Below, one piece after another: positions 1-7,114 of a stretch of 39,746 bases of DNA. The notes below the pieces were generated by a model, which saw nothing but the letters and a program-made list of their open reading frames with translations, had not been told where the DNA came from and made no database searches. The translations under genes and the position numbers were made by a program. This DNA is from UMGS172 sp045587185 (GTDB taxonomy: Bacteria > Bacillota > Clostridia > Oscillospirales > Acutalibacteraceae): contig JAZNBS010000055.1 in the NCBI GenBank assembly GCA_045587185.1, positions 1-39,746 of the forward strand, written 5' to 3'. Each line of letters opens with the position of its first letter. The stretch's first letter is position 1.

Positions 1-216
1 ATAGATAGCGTAAAACACGCCCCACAGGCAGACAGCAGTCAGCATAAGGTAAACGAGGAAACGCACCGCTTTTGATTTTGCATCCACAAGGACGAGGGCT
101 GCGGCCCTATATAGCATCGACAGTGCAAATCTCATCACGATAGCATCGTCAAGATAGATAAATATGTAACCGGTCATTATTCCTGCTACAAGTTCGATTA
201 GGTATGTACAAACCAT
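1..216 (-). CDS. Partial small membrane protein, runs off the left edge
   Basis: An open frame on the minus strand starts with ATG at 216 and continues out of the window, giving 72 residues. The visible part contains hydrophobic stretches, the clearest being the last 20 residues (FLVYLMLTAV followed by CLWGVFYAIY), which looks like a membrane segment. It begins 8 bases after the stop of the AbiEi-like gene, so the two could be co-transcribed. No good ribosome binding site precedes the ATG, so the start is uncertain. I do not recognise the family. It does not look like AbiEii, the nucleotidyltransferase toxin usually paired with AbiEi. Confidence 0.4.
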   Translation of the reverse strand, partial: MVCTYLIELVAGIMTGYIFIYLDDAIVMRFALSMLYRAAALVLVDAKSKAVRFLVYLMLTAVCLWGVFYAIY

Positions 217-223
217 ACAACTA

Positions 224-844
224 TTACTGCGGGACACGGTAGATTACCTCACTTTCGATTAAATTTCTGCAGGTTTTATCAGGGAAATACGGTATGTATT
301 TGGTGATTTGCCTTTGAGTGATTCGGTTTTCGTTGATATAATCAGCGATTAGTTTTCGTTTATACTCGTCAAGGGTTTCTACATCAATACCGTTCATCAG
401 TTCCAAGAAGCATAGAACAGGTGCATTAAATTTATCAATTTTCGTTCTTGCAGCGCGTAATGATATTCTTTGTCCTGCAATCGTTACTGTTCTTGACCTC
501 TTCTTTTCGACGTTAGTATAAATATTGATTGTTTTTGGCTTAACCTTTGTTAACCCAAGTTGATACTGCATATAAGTACCTGAGTAATAACCAAAGACTT
601 GTTCATTATCACAAATATATTTCTTCTCAATAGCAGTTGTAGTATTAAAGATAAGCGTACCGAATTTAGTTTTCTTGGGTATGAAGTATACACCTCTTTC
701 AAGGCGTACTATCTTTTTGGCTTTACATAGTTCGCTTAGTTCTTTGTAGATTTGTTGTTTGGGATAGTTTTCGTATTCAACCTCATTGGCTAATATAGGT
801 TTGTTGTACCCATATGTTTTCGTTAAAAAATTAAATAAACTCAT
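224..844 (-). CDS. AbiEi/DUF6088-like protein (antitoxin-type winged helix)
   Basis: A 206-residue protein resembling the AbiEi antitoxin / DUF6088 group. These have an N-terminal winged-helix DNA-binding part followed by a domain that, in type IV systems, counteracts the AbiEii nucleotidyltransferase and represses the operon. Residues about 1-60 contain the helix-rich N-terminus and the hallmark turn LERGVYFIPKKTKFG; a TYMQYQLGLT segment follows near residue 100. I place the start at 844 because AAGGAGG lies 6 bases upstream; a longer reading to 877 has no such site. Gene and surroundings are AT-rich compared with spoVAD next door. No cognate toxin is visible within the window: the next frame downstream is a membrane protein fragment. 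It may be an orphan regulator in a mobile element. Confidence 0.65.
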   Translation of the reverse strand: MSLFNFLTKTYGYNKPILANEVEYENYPKQQIYKELSELCKAKKIVRLERGVYFIPKKTKFGTLIFNTTTAIEKKYICDNEQVFGYYSGTYMQYQLGLTKVKPKTINIYTNVEKKRSRTVTIAGQRISLRAARTKIDKFNAPVLCFLELMNGIDVETLDEYKRKLIADYINENRITQRQITKYIPYFPDKTCRNLIESEVIYRVPQ

Positions 845-871
845 TTTAACCTCCTTGTTTTTAGGAGAAAC

Positions 872-890
872 TTTCACATAGTGCGTGAAA
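872..890 (-). promoter_or_regulatory. Inverted repeat upstream of the AbiEi-like gene, possible operator
   Basis: TTTCAC-7 nt-GTGAAA forms a 6-bp inverted repeat 28 bases upstream of the start codon. AbiEi proteins are known to bind inverted repeats in their own promoters, so autoregulation is plausible but inferred. Between it and the gene, CTCCT at 864-868 can pair with AGGAG in the ribosome binding site (852-857), which could mask that site in a small hairpin. Confidence 0.35.
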
Positions 891-962
891 TTTACTCCCT
901 ATTTTTCAATGTAATTTATATGGTTTGAAATAGTAGAAAAGTGCTCTAAACCCCCTTAAATA

Positions 963-1664
963 CTAGATTTGTGTGTAGAAAAAGACCATACCCTCGTTTA
1001 TTGGGTATGGTCTTATTTTAACATCAGCAGGTGCCATTGCAGCACCCATATTATTCATATCAGTGATGTTTAGGTCGATTATCTTGCCAACCGTGAACGC
1101 CTTGACCGAAATTTGCGGCGTGTGACATTCTGTAGGTCTTTCAACAACCACTGCACCCGAACCTGTAACTGTCCACTGCGCAGTCGGGGGACGCTGACCG
1201 CCGTATTCAAGCGGAAAACGGAACTGACGTTCACTACTGCAAAAATGTGATGATGTAACGGCCACCGAACGCTCTGACACACCCGATTCAACCGACATTG
1301 TTGCCATAATAAGACTTAACGCCATTGTTGAACACGCGCCGTAAAGACCTACGAACGGAATGCCGAAATTGCGCAATCCGTAGGCACTGCCGATACACTG
1401 ATTCAAAAGGTCACCTGCGAATATCATATCAATGTCGCTTGCCGATAGTTCCGCTTTCCTCAACGCTGTCTCAACCGCCAACTGCTGTAGTTTGCTTTCG
1501 GCCTTTTCAAATGACTCCTCGCCCAGGAATTCATCCTCACACTGCACATCAAACCATTTTGCCAACGGTCCTTGCGATTCCTTTGGTCCGACCGCCGAAG
1601 CAAATGAATTAACCGTCACACCGTTTTCGATTACCACCGTGCGTTTTCCTATACGTTTTGCCAT
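963..1664 (-). pseudogene. spoVAD: spoVAD, stage V sporulation protein AD, C-terminally truncated
   Basis: SpoVAD is a thiolase-fold protein of the SpoVA channel that binds dipicolinic acid and helps load it into the spore core. The N-terminal 210 or so residues match the family well: residue runs FASAVGPKESQGPLAKWFD, LLNQCIGSAYGLR, GACSTMALSL, SSHFCSSERQFRFPLEYGGQ and ITDMNNMGAAMAPA are all recognisable. Family members are about 335-340 residues long. Here the similarity ends abruptly after AMAPA, near 1025, and the remaining 20 codons run through a terminator hairpin to a stop at 963. About 120 C-terminal residues are missing. The start at 1664 (ATG GCA) has AAAGG at good spacing. The break coincides with the edge of AT-rich accessory DNA, so insertion of an element into the gene is the likely cause; an assembly join is the alternative. 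Confidence 0.85.
982..1014 (-). terminator. Rho-independent terminator-like hairpin at the spoVAD/accessory junction
   Basis: A 12-bp stem (AAGACCATACCC / GGGTATGGTCTT) with a 9-nt loop and T-rich flanks on both sides. It lies inside the nominal tail of the truncated spoVAD frame, which supports the view that this tail is not real protein sequence. Confidence 0.7.
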
Positions 1665-1719
1665 AACATCCACCTTTCTATAGCACTATTGTTTCCAAAA
1701 GAGCCAAAAATATATTCGG

Positions 1720-1748
1720 TTGAATTTCTACAAAAAGTGTGCTATACT
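1720..1748 (+). promoter_or_regulatory. Sigma-A promoter of the MFS transporter gene
   Basis: TTGAAT at 1720-1725 and TATACT at 1743-1748 with a 17-bp spacer; AGGAG at 1766-1770 precedes the ATG at 1778. Confidence 0.75.
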
Positions 1749-1777
1749 GTATTGACTTTATTTTTAGGAGAACTTAA

Positions 1778-2998
1778 ATGACACATAATCCCTGTCGCCT
1801 TCGATGGTTTTATCTTGCCGTCGGTGTTCTTACGATGCTCTTTTCGGGTATTTTGTATGCCTGGTCCATTTTAAAGGTGCCTTTTAAAGAGAATTTTAAC
1901 TGGAGTGACTCGGCACTTGCACTTAATTTCACTCTGGCAATGTGTTTCTTCTGTCTGGGTGCGTTTTTCGGCAGTCTTACTGCCAAAAAAATCGGCACTC
2001 GCTTTACGCTAATCATATCAGGCTTGCTTGTTGGTGTGGGATTTACTCTCACAGGCTTTTTGACCGCCGACAAACTGTACCTGTTATACATAGCATATGC
2101 CGTTTTTGCGGGAACGGGCATCGGAATTTCGTATAACGTCACCGTTTCGACCGTGGCGGGATGGTTCCCCGACCGCAGGGGGCTTTGTTCGGGCTGTCTG
2201 ATGATGGGTTTTGGTGTCAGCACGCTGATGCTGGGCAACCTTATCAGCCTTATGTTCGAGCAAACCTCTATCGGTTGGAGTAAGACTTTTGTCATTTTGG
2301 GTATAGTTATCGCCGTTGTTCTGATTTTGGCAGGGCTCATCCTTAAAAAACCCGATGGTAACACTGTTTTACCCGAGCCAAAACCCTCAAAAATGGCAAA
2401 AACCGAAAAATTTGAGGCGCGTGATTTTACCACCGCCGAGATGCTTAAAAGTTTTACCTTTTGGCGCGCATTTGTCTGTATGGCGTTCATTACCGCCGTG
2501 GGCAACTCGGTTATAAGTTTTGCGCGCGACCTTATGATATCGGTCAATGCCGCACCTACCCTTGCCACTACTCTGGTAGGTGTCCTATCGGTCTGCAACG
2601 GCTTTGGACGGGTACTGACGGGTGCAGTTTACGACGCTTTGGGCCGTCGCACCACCATGATATCGGCCAATATTGTTACCATCGTTGCCGCAGGTGTAAC
2701 GCTAACCGCTGTAATGCTTCACTCATTGCCGCTGTGCATTGTGGGACTGTGCCTTACAGGTTTAAGTTACGGTTCCTGCCCCACCGTCACCTCGGCGTTC
2801 ACCTCATCATTTTACGGTCAAAAACACTTTTCGGTCAACTACAGTCTTACCAACTTCAATCTGATAGTTGCCGCATTTGTTGCAACATTCAGTAATAGCC
2901 TTTTGCTTTCGTTTGGCAGTTACAGTGCACCGTTTATTATGTTGTTGGCCTTGTCATTTATTGCATTGGCGCTGAATTTGACCATCCGCAAGCCTTGA
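1778..2998 (+). CDS. OFA-type major facilitator transporter
   Basis: A 406-residue protein with about 12 predicted membrane segments and no soluble domain. The N-terminus (FYLAVGVLTMLFSGILYAWS), the GTGIGISYN stretch and the second half (CNGFGRVLTGAVYDALGRR) are typical of the oxalate/formate antiporter (OFA) family of the major facilitator superfamily. OFA members exchange small mono- or dicarboxylates; the substrate here cannot be read from sequence. It has its own sigma-A promoter and a strong terminator, so it is transcribed alone, divergently from the spoVAD remnant. The length is normal and I see no defects. Confidence 0.88.
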   Translation: MTHNPCRLRWFYLAVGVLTMLFSGILYAWSILKVPFKENFNWSDSALALNFTLAMCFFCLGAFFGSLTAKKIGTRFTLIISGLLVGVGFTLTGFLTADKLYLLYIAYAVFAGTGIGISYNVTVSTVAGWFPDRRGLCSGCLMMGFGVSTLMLGNLISLMFEQTSIGWSKTFVILGIVIAVVLILAGLILKKPDGNTVLPEPKPSKMAKTEKFEARDFTTAEMLKSFTFWRAFVCMAFITAVGNSVISFARDLMISVNAAPTLATTLVGVLSVCNGFGRVLTGAVYDALGRRTTMISANIVTIVAAGVTLTAVMLHSLPLCIVGLCLTGLSYGSCPTVTSAFTSSFYGQKHFSVNYSLTNFNLIVAAFVATFSNSLLLSFGSYSAPFIMLLALSFIALALNLTIRKP

Positions 2999-3006
2999 TT
3001 ACAGTA

Positions 3007-3045
3007 AAAAACCGCGTTGTTGTGAAATACAACAACGCGGTTTTT
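3007..3045 (+). terminator. Terminator after the MFS gene
   Basis: A perfect 17-bp stem (3007-3023 with 3029-3045), 5-nt loop, A tract on one side and T tract on the other, so it could work in both directions. Confidence 0.9.
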
Positions 3046-3101
3046 GCAACTCATAACCCCTGCGCGACTGCATATAATATAATTATATGTGAGGTGTGGG
3101 T

Positions 3102-3632
3102 ATGAAAAAACCGTTTGTATTCTGGCAGATAATTGGCTTTGTTTTTGTGTCGGTCGCAGGCACATTGTTACATTTTTTATACGATTGGACAGGCAAAAGC
3201 GTTTTGGCAGGTCTGTTTTCGGCGGTCAATGAATCAATTTGGGAGCATATGAAACTTTTATATGTCCCGATGGTGATTTTTGCCGTATTTGAAAGCCTGT
3301 TTTTGAAAGAACGTGTTGAAAATTTCTGGTGTATTAAACTTTTTGGAATACTTTCAGGACTTGCGGTGATACCGATTATGTACTATACCTACACGGGAAT
3401 TCTCGGTGTTTCGGCCGACTGGTTTAACATTACCATTTTCTTTATTGCGGCGGCGGTCAGTTTTCTTGTTGAATGGTTGATTTTCAACCGACGTAAGCCT
3501 TGCCGAATTTCAAATTTTTTGGCATTGACCGTTATCGGTTTCATTGCTCTTGCATTTTTAGTGTTCACATTTTCGCCTCCAAAAATCCCCCTGTTCCAAG
3601 ACCCTGTAACAGGTGAATTCGGAATTCAATAA
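3102..3632 (+). CDS. DUF6512 family membrane protein
   Basis: A 176-residue protein with five or six hydrophobic segments. It matches the DUF6512 pattern: an early GTLLHFLYDW, then FSAVNESIWEHMKLL, and YYTYTGILG in the middle. Function is unknown for the family. I chose the ATG at 3102 because GAGGTG (3091-3096) is at the right distance; the GTG at 3096 would overlap that site. A TATAAT sequence at 3073-3078 may be the -10 of its promoter, without a convincing -35. It sits between two terminators or promoters and appears to be a single-gene unit. Confidence 0.7.
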   Translation: MKKPFVFWQIIGFVFVSVAGTLLHFLYDWTGKSVLAGLFSAVNESIWEHMKLLYVPMVIFAVFESLFLKERVENFWCIKLFGILSGLAVIPIMYYTYTGILGVSADWFNITIFFIAAAVSFLVEWLIFNRRKPCRISNFLALTVIGFIALAFLVFTFSPPKIPLFQDPVTGEFGIQ

Positions 3633-3633
3633 C

Positions 3634-3662
3634 TTTACAAAATCCTTTTTTGATGATATAAT
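3634..3662 (+). promoter_or_regulatory. Sigma-A promoter of the SDR gene
   Basis: TTTACA at 3634-3639 and TATAAT at 3657-3662, spacer 17 bp. It begins directly after the stop codon of the DUF6512 gene. Confidence 0.75.
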
Positions 3663-3697
3663 ATATGACAATTACATCATCCAAAGAGGATTTTTTT

Positions 3698-4576
3698 ATG
3701 AACTGCGAAAAATGGTTGCGAAAAAATACTGCTGACCTTTCAAACAAATGGGTTGCCGTAACCGGCACCACAGGTGGGTTGGGTCAGGCACTTTGCCGTT
3801 ATCTTTGCGAAGTTTGTGCTAACATCATTTTGCTTGACCGCAATCCCGAAAAGTCGGCAAAATTACAGAAAGAATTGCAGATAATGTATCCCAACTGTAA
3901 AATTGAACGAATAACAGTCGACCTTGAGGACATGGATTCGGTTAGATTGGCCGTAAAAGAGCTGAAAAATCACCCGATTGACATATTTATTCACAACGCA
4001 GGTGCGTACAGCATCCCACGGCACACCTGCCCAACGGGATTTGACAATGTTTTTCAAATAAATTTTGTCTCGCCCTATTATATGATAAGTGAACTTCTCC
4101 CCACCTTAAAAAACCGCAACGGGCACGTTGTTGCCGTGGGCAGTATTGCTCACAATTATTCAAAGACCGACCCCAGAGATATTGATTTTTCAACACGCAA
4201 AGCATCCTCAAGGGTTTACGGTAATGCAAAACGGTTTTTAATGTTCTCGCTTTTTGAACTGTTTAAAAAAGAAACCGAAGTGACCCTTTCGGTAGCGCAT
4301 CCCGGCATCACCTTTACCAACATAACAGCGCATTATCCCAAAGTCATTTTTGCAGTAATAAAGCATCCGATGAAGATTATTTTTATGAAACCAAAAAACG
4401 CAGCACTGTGCATCCTTAATGGCGTTTTTGAGCCGACCGACTACCATTGGTGGATAGGCCCCAAATGGTTTGATGTGTGGGGAATGCCACGCAAAAAGGC
4501 TTTAAGGACCTGCAATCGGCAAGAAAGCCAACAGATAGGCTTTTGGGCAAAACAAATTTATGAAAAGTTGAAATAA
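3698..4576 (+). CDS. Short-chain dehydrogenase/reductase
   Basis: A 292-residue NAD(P)-dependent oxidoreductase of the SDR superfamily. The Rossmann glycine motif TGTTGGLG lies at residues 22-29, the structural HNAG at about 105-108, the catalytic-region serine in VAVGS, and the YGNAK pair (YxxxK) at about 178-182. The distance between serine and tyrosine is larger than in classical SDRs, as in the retinol dehydrogenase/WWOX-like branch. The substrate is not predictable. The start at 3698 follows AAAGAGGA; an in-frame ATG at 3665 overlaps the promoter. It has its own promoter and a shared terminator with the convergent DegV gene. Confidence 0.85.
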   Translation: MNCEKWLRKNTADLSNKWVAVTGTTGGLGQALCRYLCEVCANIILLDRNPEKSAKLQKELQIMYPNCKIERITVDLEDMDSVRLAVKELKNHPIDIFIHNAGAYSIPRHTCPTGFDNVFQINFVSPYYMISELLPTLKNRNGHVVAVGSIAHNYSKTDPRDIDFSTRKASSRVYGNAKRFLMFSLFELFKKETEVTLSVAHPGITFTNITAHYPKVIFAVIKHPMKIIFMKPKNAALCILNGVFEPTDYHWWIGPKWFDVWGMPRKKALRTCNRQESQQIGFWAKQIYEKLK

Positions 4577-4580
4577 GCAA

Positions 4581-4616
4581 AAGACCACCGCTTAACACGT
4601 TCCAAGCGGTGGTCTT
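4581..4616. terminator. Bidirectional terminator between the SDR and DegV genes
   Basis: A 13-bp stem (4581-4593 with 4604-4616) with flanking A and T runs, between convergent genes. Confidence 0.88.
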
Positions 4617-4618
4617 AT

Positions 4619-5461
4619 TTACATCTTTTCGAAGCCTATCAGCAACCCGCCTTTTTCGGCGTAAAAACTGCAAAGTCCCATAGTTTCACCTATTTCAACC
4701 GTTGCGTTGGGCAGTTCGGACAAAATAATACCCCTGAGTTCCTCTGCGGCATTGAGGTTTTGGCAGTGGTGGATAATGACCTTTCCACGTAACAACCCCT
4801 CTTCTTTTAGGTGACTCAACACCTCTTTTAAAGCCTTTTGCTCACCACGGCATTTGTCGAGCGGTTGCAAATCGCCACTATCACTCGCCTTGCCCACCAT
4901 TCTGATACCAAGCAGTCCAACTGCCTTGGCTACAATGGGTTTGACACGTCCGTTGTTGGCAAAATTTTTAAGGCTTTCCAGAACGAAAAGCAAACCCGTG
5001 CCCTGTGAATAATTGCGTATTTCTTCACACACACGGTCAAATTCATATCCCTGAATTATGAATTGTCTCAGTTTGTATACCAAAAGCGTCAACTCCGGAC
5101 CTGCCGACAAAGAATCCAATACAAAAACCTTGTAGTCGGGGTGTTTTTGTTCATACTCTGTCTTGGCCATGACGGCCGAAGCATAACTCCCTGACAGTCC
5201 CGATGTTATGGTAACGCAGAAAACATATTTTGCATCGCCGAATGCATCCAACCAATCCGAAGCATTTGGGCACGAAGACGACGATTTTCCTTTGTACGAA
5301 GCGAGGTCGCTTACCATTTCCTGTACATCAAGCAGACCGTTATCAACATATTCTTTTTCTGAGGTGATTATTTTAAGCGGTGCCAGACCAAAGCCGACGC
5401 CCGACAGCTCCAACACATCGGCCGACGAATCGGCAACTATCTTTATTTCGTTTATGTCCAT
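4619..5461 (-). CDS. DegV family fatty-acid-binding protein
   Basis: A 280-residue DegV/EDD-fold protein. DegV proteins bind a fatty acid in a deep pocket; in Firmicutes some act as FakB, presenting the fatty acid to the kinase FakA. The N-terminal IVADSSADV, the TITSGLSGSYASA motif and the VLDSLSAG motif are all present, and the C-terminal domain (VIIHHCQNLNAAE) is complete. No fakA is nearby, so assignment as FakB would be guesswork. I place the start at 5461, where GGAAAGGA lies upstream; an in-frame start at 5509 would overlap the promoter region. Confidence 0.88.
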   Translation of the reverse strand: MDINEIKIVADSSADVLELSGVGFGLAPLKIITSEKEYVDNGLLDVQEMVSDLASYKGKSSSSCPNASDWLDAFGDAKYVFCVTITSGLSGSYASAVMAKTEYEQKHPDYKVFVLDSLSAGPELTLLVYKLRQFIIQGYEFDRVCEEIRNYSQGTGLLFVLESLKNFANNGRVKPIVAKAVGLLGIRMVGKASDSGDLQPLDKCRGEQKALKEVLSHLKEEGLLRGKVIIHHCQNLNAAEELRGIILSELPNATVEIGETMGLCSFYAEKGGLLIGFEKM

Positions 5462-5514
5462 AAAAAATGATCCTTTCCAATAACCGCTTATTGTTGCGGT
5501 GTCTTTCAAGGGTC

Positions 5515-5543
5515 ATTATATTTTGTGTTTAAGATTAACTCAA
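5515..5543 (-). promoter_or_regulatory. Sigma-A promoter of the DegV gene
   Basis: TTGAGT and TATAAT on the minus strand with a 17-bp spacer, about 50 bases upstream of the start codon. Confidence 0.75.
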
Positions 5544-5638
5544 CCTACTGTATAACATTTGCGGTATCGTTGAGATTTTTAACAAGTAGAGGTTTCATTT
5601 TGCAACTCTACCGTTGGTAGAAAAGGCAATATACAAAG

Positions 5639-5668
5639 AATCAACCGCGGTGAACACCGCGGTTGATT
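5639..5668 (-). terminator. Hairpin after gatB, end of the aspS-gatCAB operon
   Basis: A perfect 14-bp GC-rich stem with a 2-nt centre (5639-5652 with 5655-5668). The following T run on the minus strand is weak (TTCTTTG), so termination is likely but perhaps not strong. The 95 bases between it and the DegV promoter show nothing else clear. Confidence 0.7.
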
Positions 5669-5674
5669 GGGCAA

Positions 5675-7114
5675 TTAAAGTTTATTTATTGCATCGATAA
5701 GCATTGTGCGAAGTGTCTGAGGGTCAACATTTCCTTTGAGTTGCTTCATGCACTTGCCGAACAGGGCCATAACGGCCTTTTCTTTGCCACCCTTGAAGTC
5801 GGCAACGGCCTTGGGGTCGGAGGCTATGACTTCGGCAATGACTTTATCAACAAGTCCCGTGTCGTTAGACATCATAAGGTCGTTTTCTTCGGCATACTTT
5901 ACGGGGTCAAGGTCATTTTCCTCAAACATTGCGTCAAGTATTTTCTTGGCGTTGGCACGGCTGACTTTACCGTCAAGCACAAGATTGATAAGTGTACCCA
6001 AAGCCTTACCGTCGAGAGTCAGCATCTCATAGGTCATACCTTTAGCGTTAAGCACGCGTGTGACATCCGAAATGACCCAGTTGGCGGCCTCTTTTGCGTT
6101 GTTGCAAACGGCAAACGCGTCCTCAAAGCACTCGGCAATGGCAATACTATCGGAAAGTCTTGTAGCGTCATACTCAGAAAGACCAAGTTTCATATACTTT
6201 GCCTTTTTGACCTCAGGGAACTCAGGCAAGGATGCTTTTATAGAATCGAACCACTCGTCGTCGATGCAAACAGGCATTACGTTGGGGTCGGGGAAATAGC
6301 GATAGTCACCTGCGGTTTCCTTGGTACGCATTGCGTAGGATTTACCCTTTATATCGTCCCAACGTCGGGTCTCCTGACGGAGTTCTTCGGTGCCGTTTTC
6401 GATAGCGTCAATATGACGTGCAACCTCATAATCAATAGCACGCTTAATGGCTTCGATGGAGTTCATATTTTTCATTTCGGCACGAACACCGAGTTTATCA
6501 CTACCCTCGGGTCTTACCGACAGATTAACGTCGCAACGCATAGTACCGTGGGCCATCTCGCACTCGGCAACTTTGGCATATCTCAAAAGGGTTTTAAGTC
6601 TTTCAAGATATGCTTCAACCTCTTCGGCACTTGAAAGGTCAGGCTGGCTGACGATTTCAATAAGCGGAACGCTGGTGCGGTTAAAGTCCACATGGGTGGT
6701 ATCCTCGCGTATGTCGTGAACAAGTTTACCTGCGTCCTCTTCCATATGAATCTGCTTGATGCGGATTCCTTTTTTACCGTTGGATGTCTCAATCTCAACA
6801 AGGCCGTTTACGGCAACGGGCGCAAACCACTGGGTGGTCTGATAAGCGGCAGGGAGGTCTGGGTAATAATAACTCTTTTTGTCAAAGGTTGTAACACGGT
6901 TGATATCACAGTTAAGCATCATACCTGCCTTCATACCGAAATCAACAACACGCTTGTTGACAACCGGCAACATACCCGGCATACCGCAACAGGCAGGACA
7001 AACGTGCTCGTTGGGGTCGGTTCCGAAGGAGTGGGCCGAGCAAGAGCAGAAAATCTTGGACTTGGTGGCAAGTTCAACGTGAACTTCAAGTCCGATAACG
7101 GTCTCGTAATTCAT
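5675..7114 (-). CDS. gatB: Asp/Glu-tRNA amidotransferase subunit B
   Basis: GatB (479 residues, normal length) activates the side-chain carboxylate of Asp-tRNA(Asn) or Glu-tRNA(Gln) with ATP and amidates it with ammonia supplied by GatA. Conserved family motifs are present: VIGLEVHVEL at residues 6-15, HMEEDAGKLVHD, DFNRTSVPLIEIVSQPDL, MRCDVNLSVRP and MKNMNSIEAI, followed by the helical and YqeY-like tail domains that contact tRNA. It is the last gene of aspS-gatC-gatA-gatB; its ATG immediately follows the gatA stop and the ribosome binding site (GGAGGGG) lies inside the end of gatA. By inspection nothing in the kinase/transamidase core looks damaged, in contrast to GatA. Confidence 0.97.
   Translation of the reverse strand: MNYETVIGLEVHVELATKSKIFCSCSAHSFGTDPNEHVCPACCGMPGMLPVVNKRVVDFGMKAGMMLNCDINRVTTFDKKSYYYPDLPAAYQTTQWFAPVAVNGLVEIETSNGKKGIRIKQIHMEEDAGKLVHDIREDTTHVDFNRTSVPLIEIVSQPDLSSAEEVEAYLERLKTLLRYAKVAECEMAHGTMRCDVNLSVRPEGSDKLGVRAEMKNMNSIEAIKRAIDYEVARHIDAIENGTEELRQETRRWDDIKGKSYAMRTKETAGDYRYFPDPNVMPVCIDDEWFDSIKASLPEFPEVKKAKYMKLGLSEYDATRLSDSIAIAECFEDAFAVCNNAKEAANWVISDVTRVLNAKGMTYEMLTLDGKALGTLINLVLDGKVSRANAKKILDAMFEENDLDPVKYAEENDLMMSNDTGLVDKVIAEVIASDPKAVADFKGGKEKAVMALFGKCMKQLKGNVDPQTLRTMLIDAINKL

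Noticed and set aside
5663..6634. Long plus-strand open frame opposite gatB (323 codons)
   Set aside because: It is antisense to a clearly conserved gene, has no recognisable motif and no ribosome binding site. Long antisense frames are common opposite such genes.
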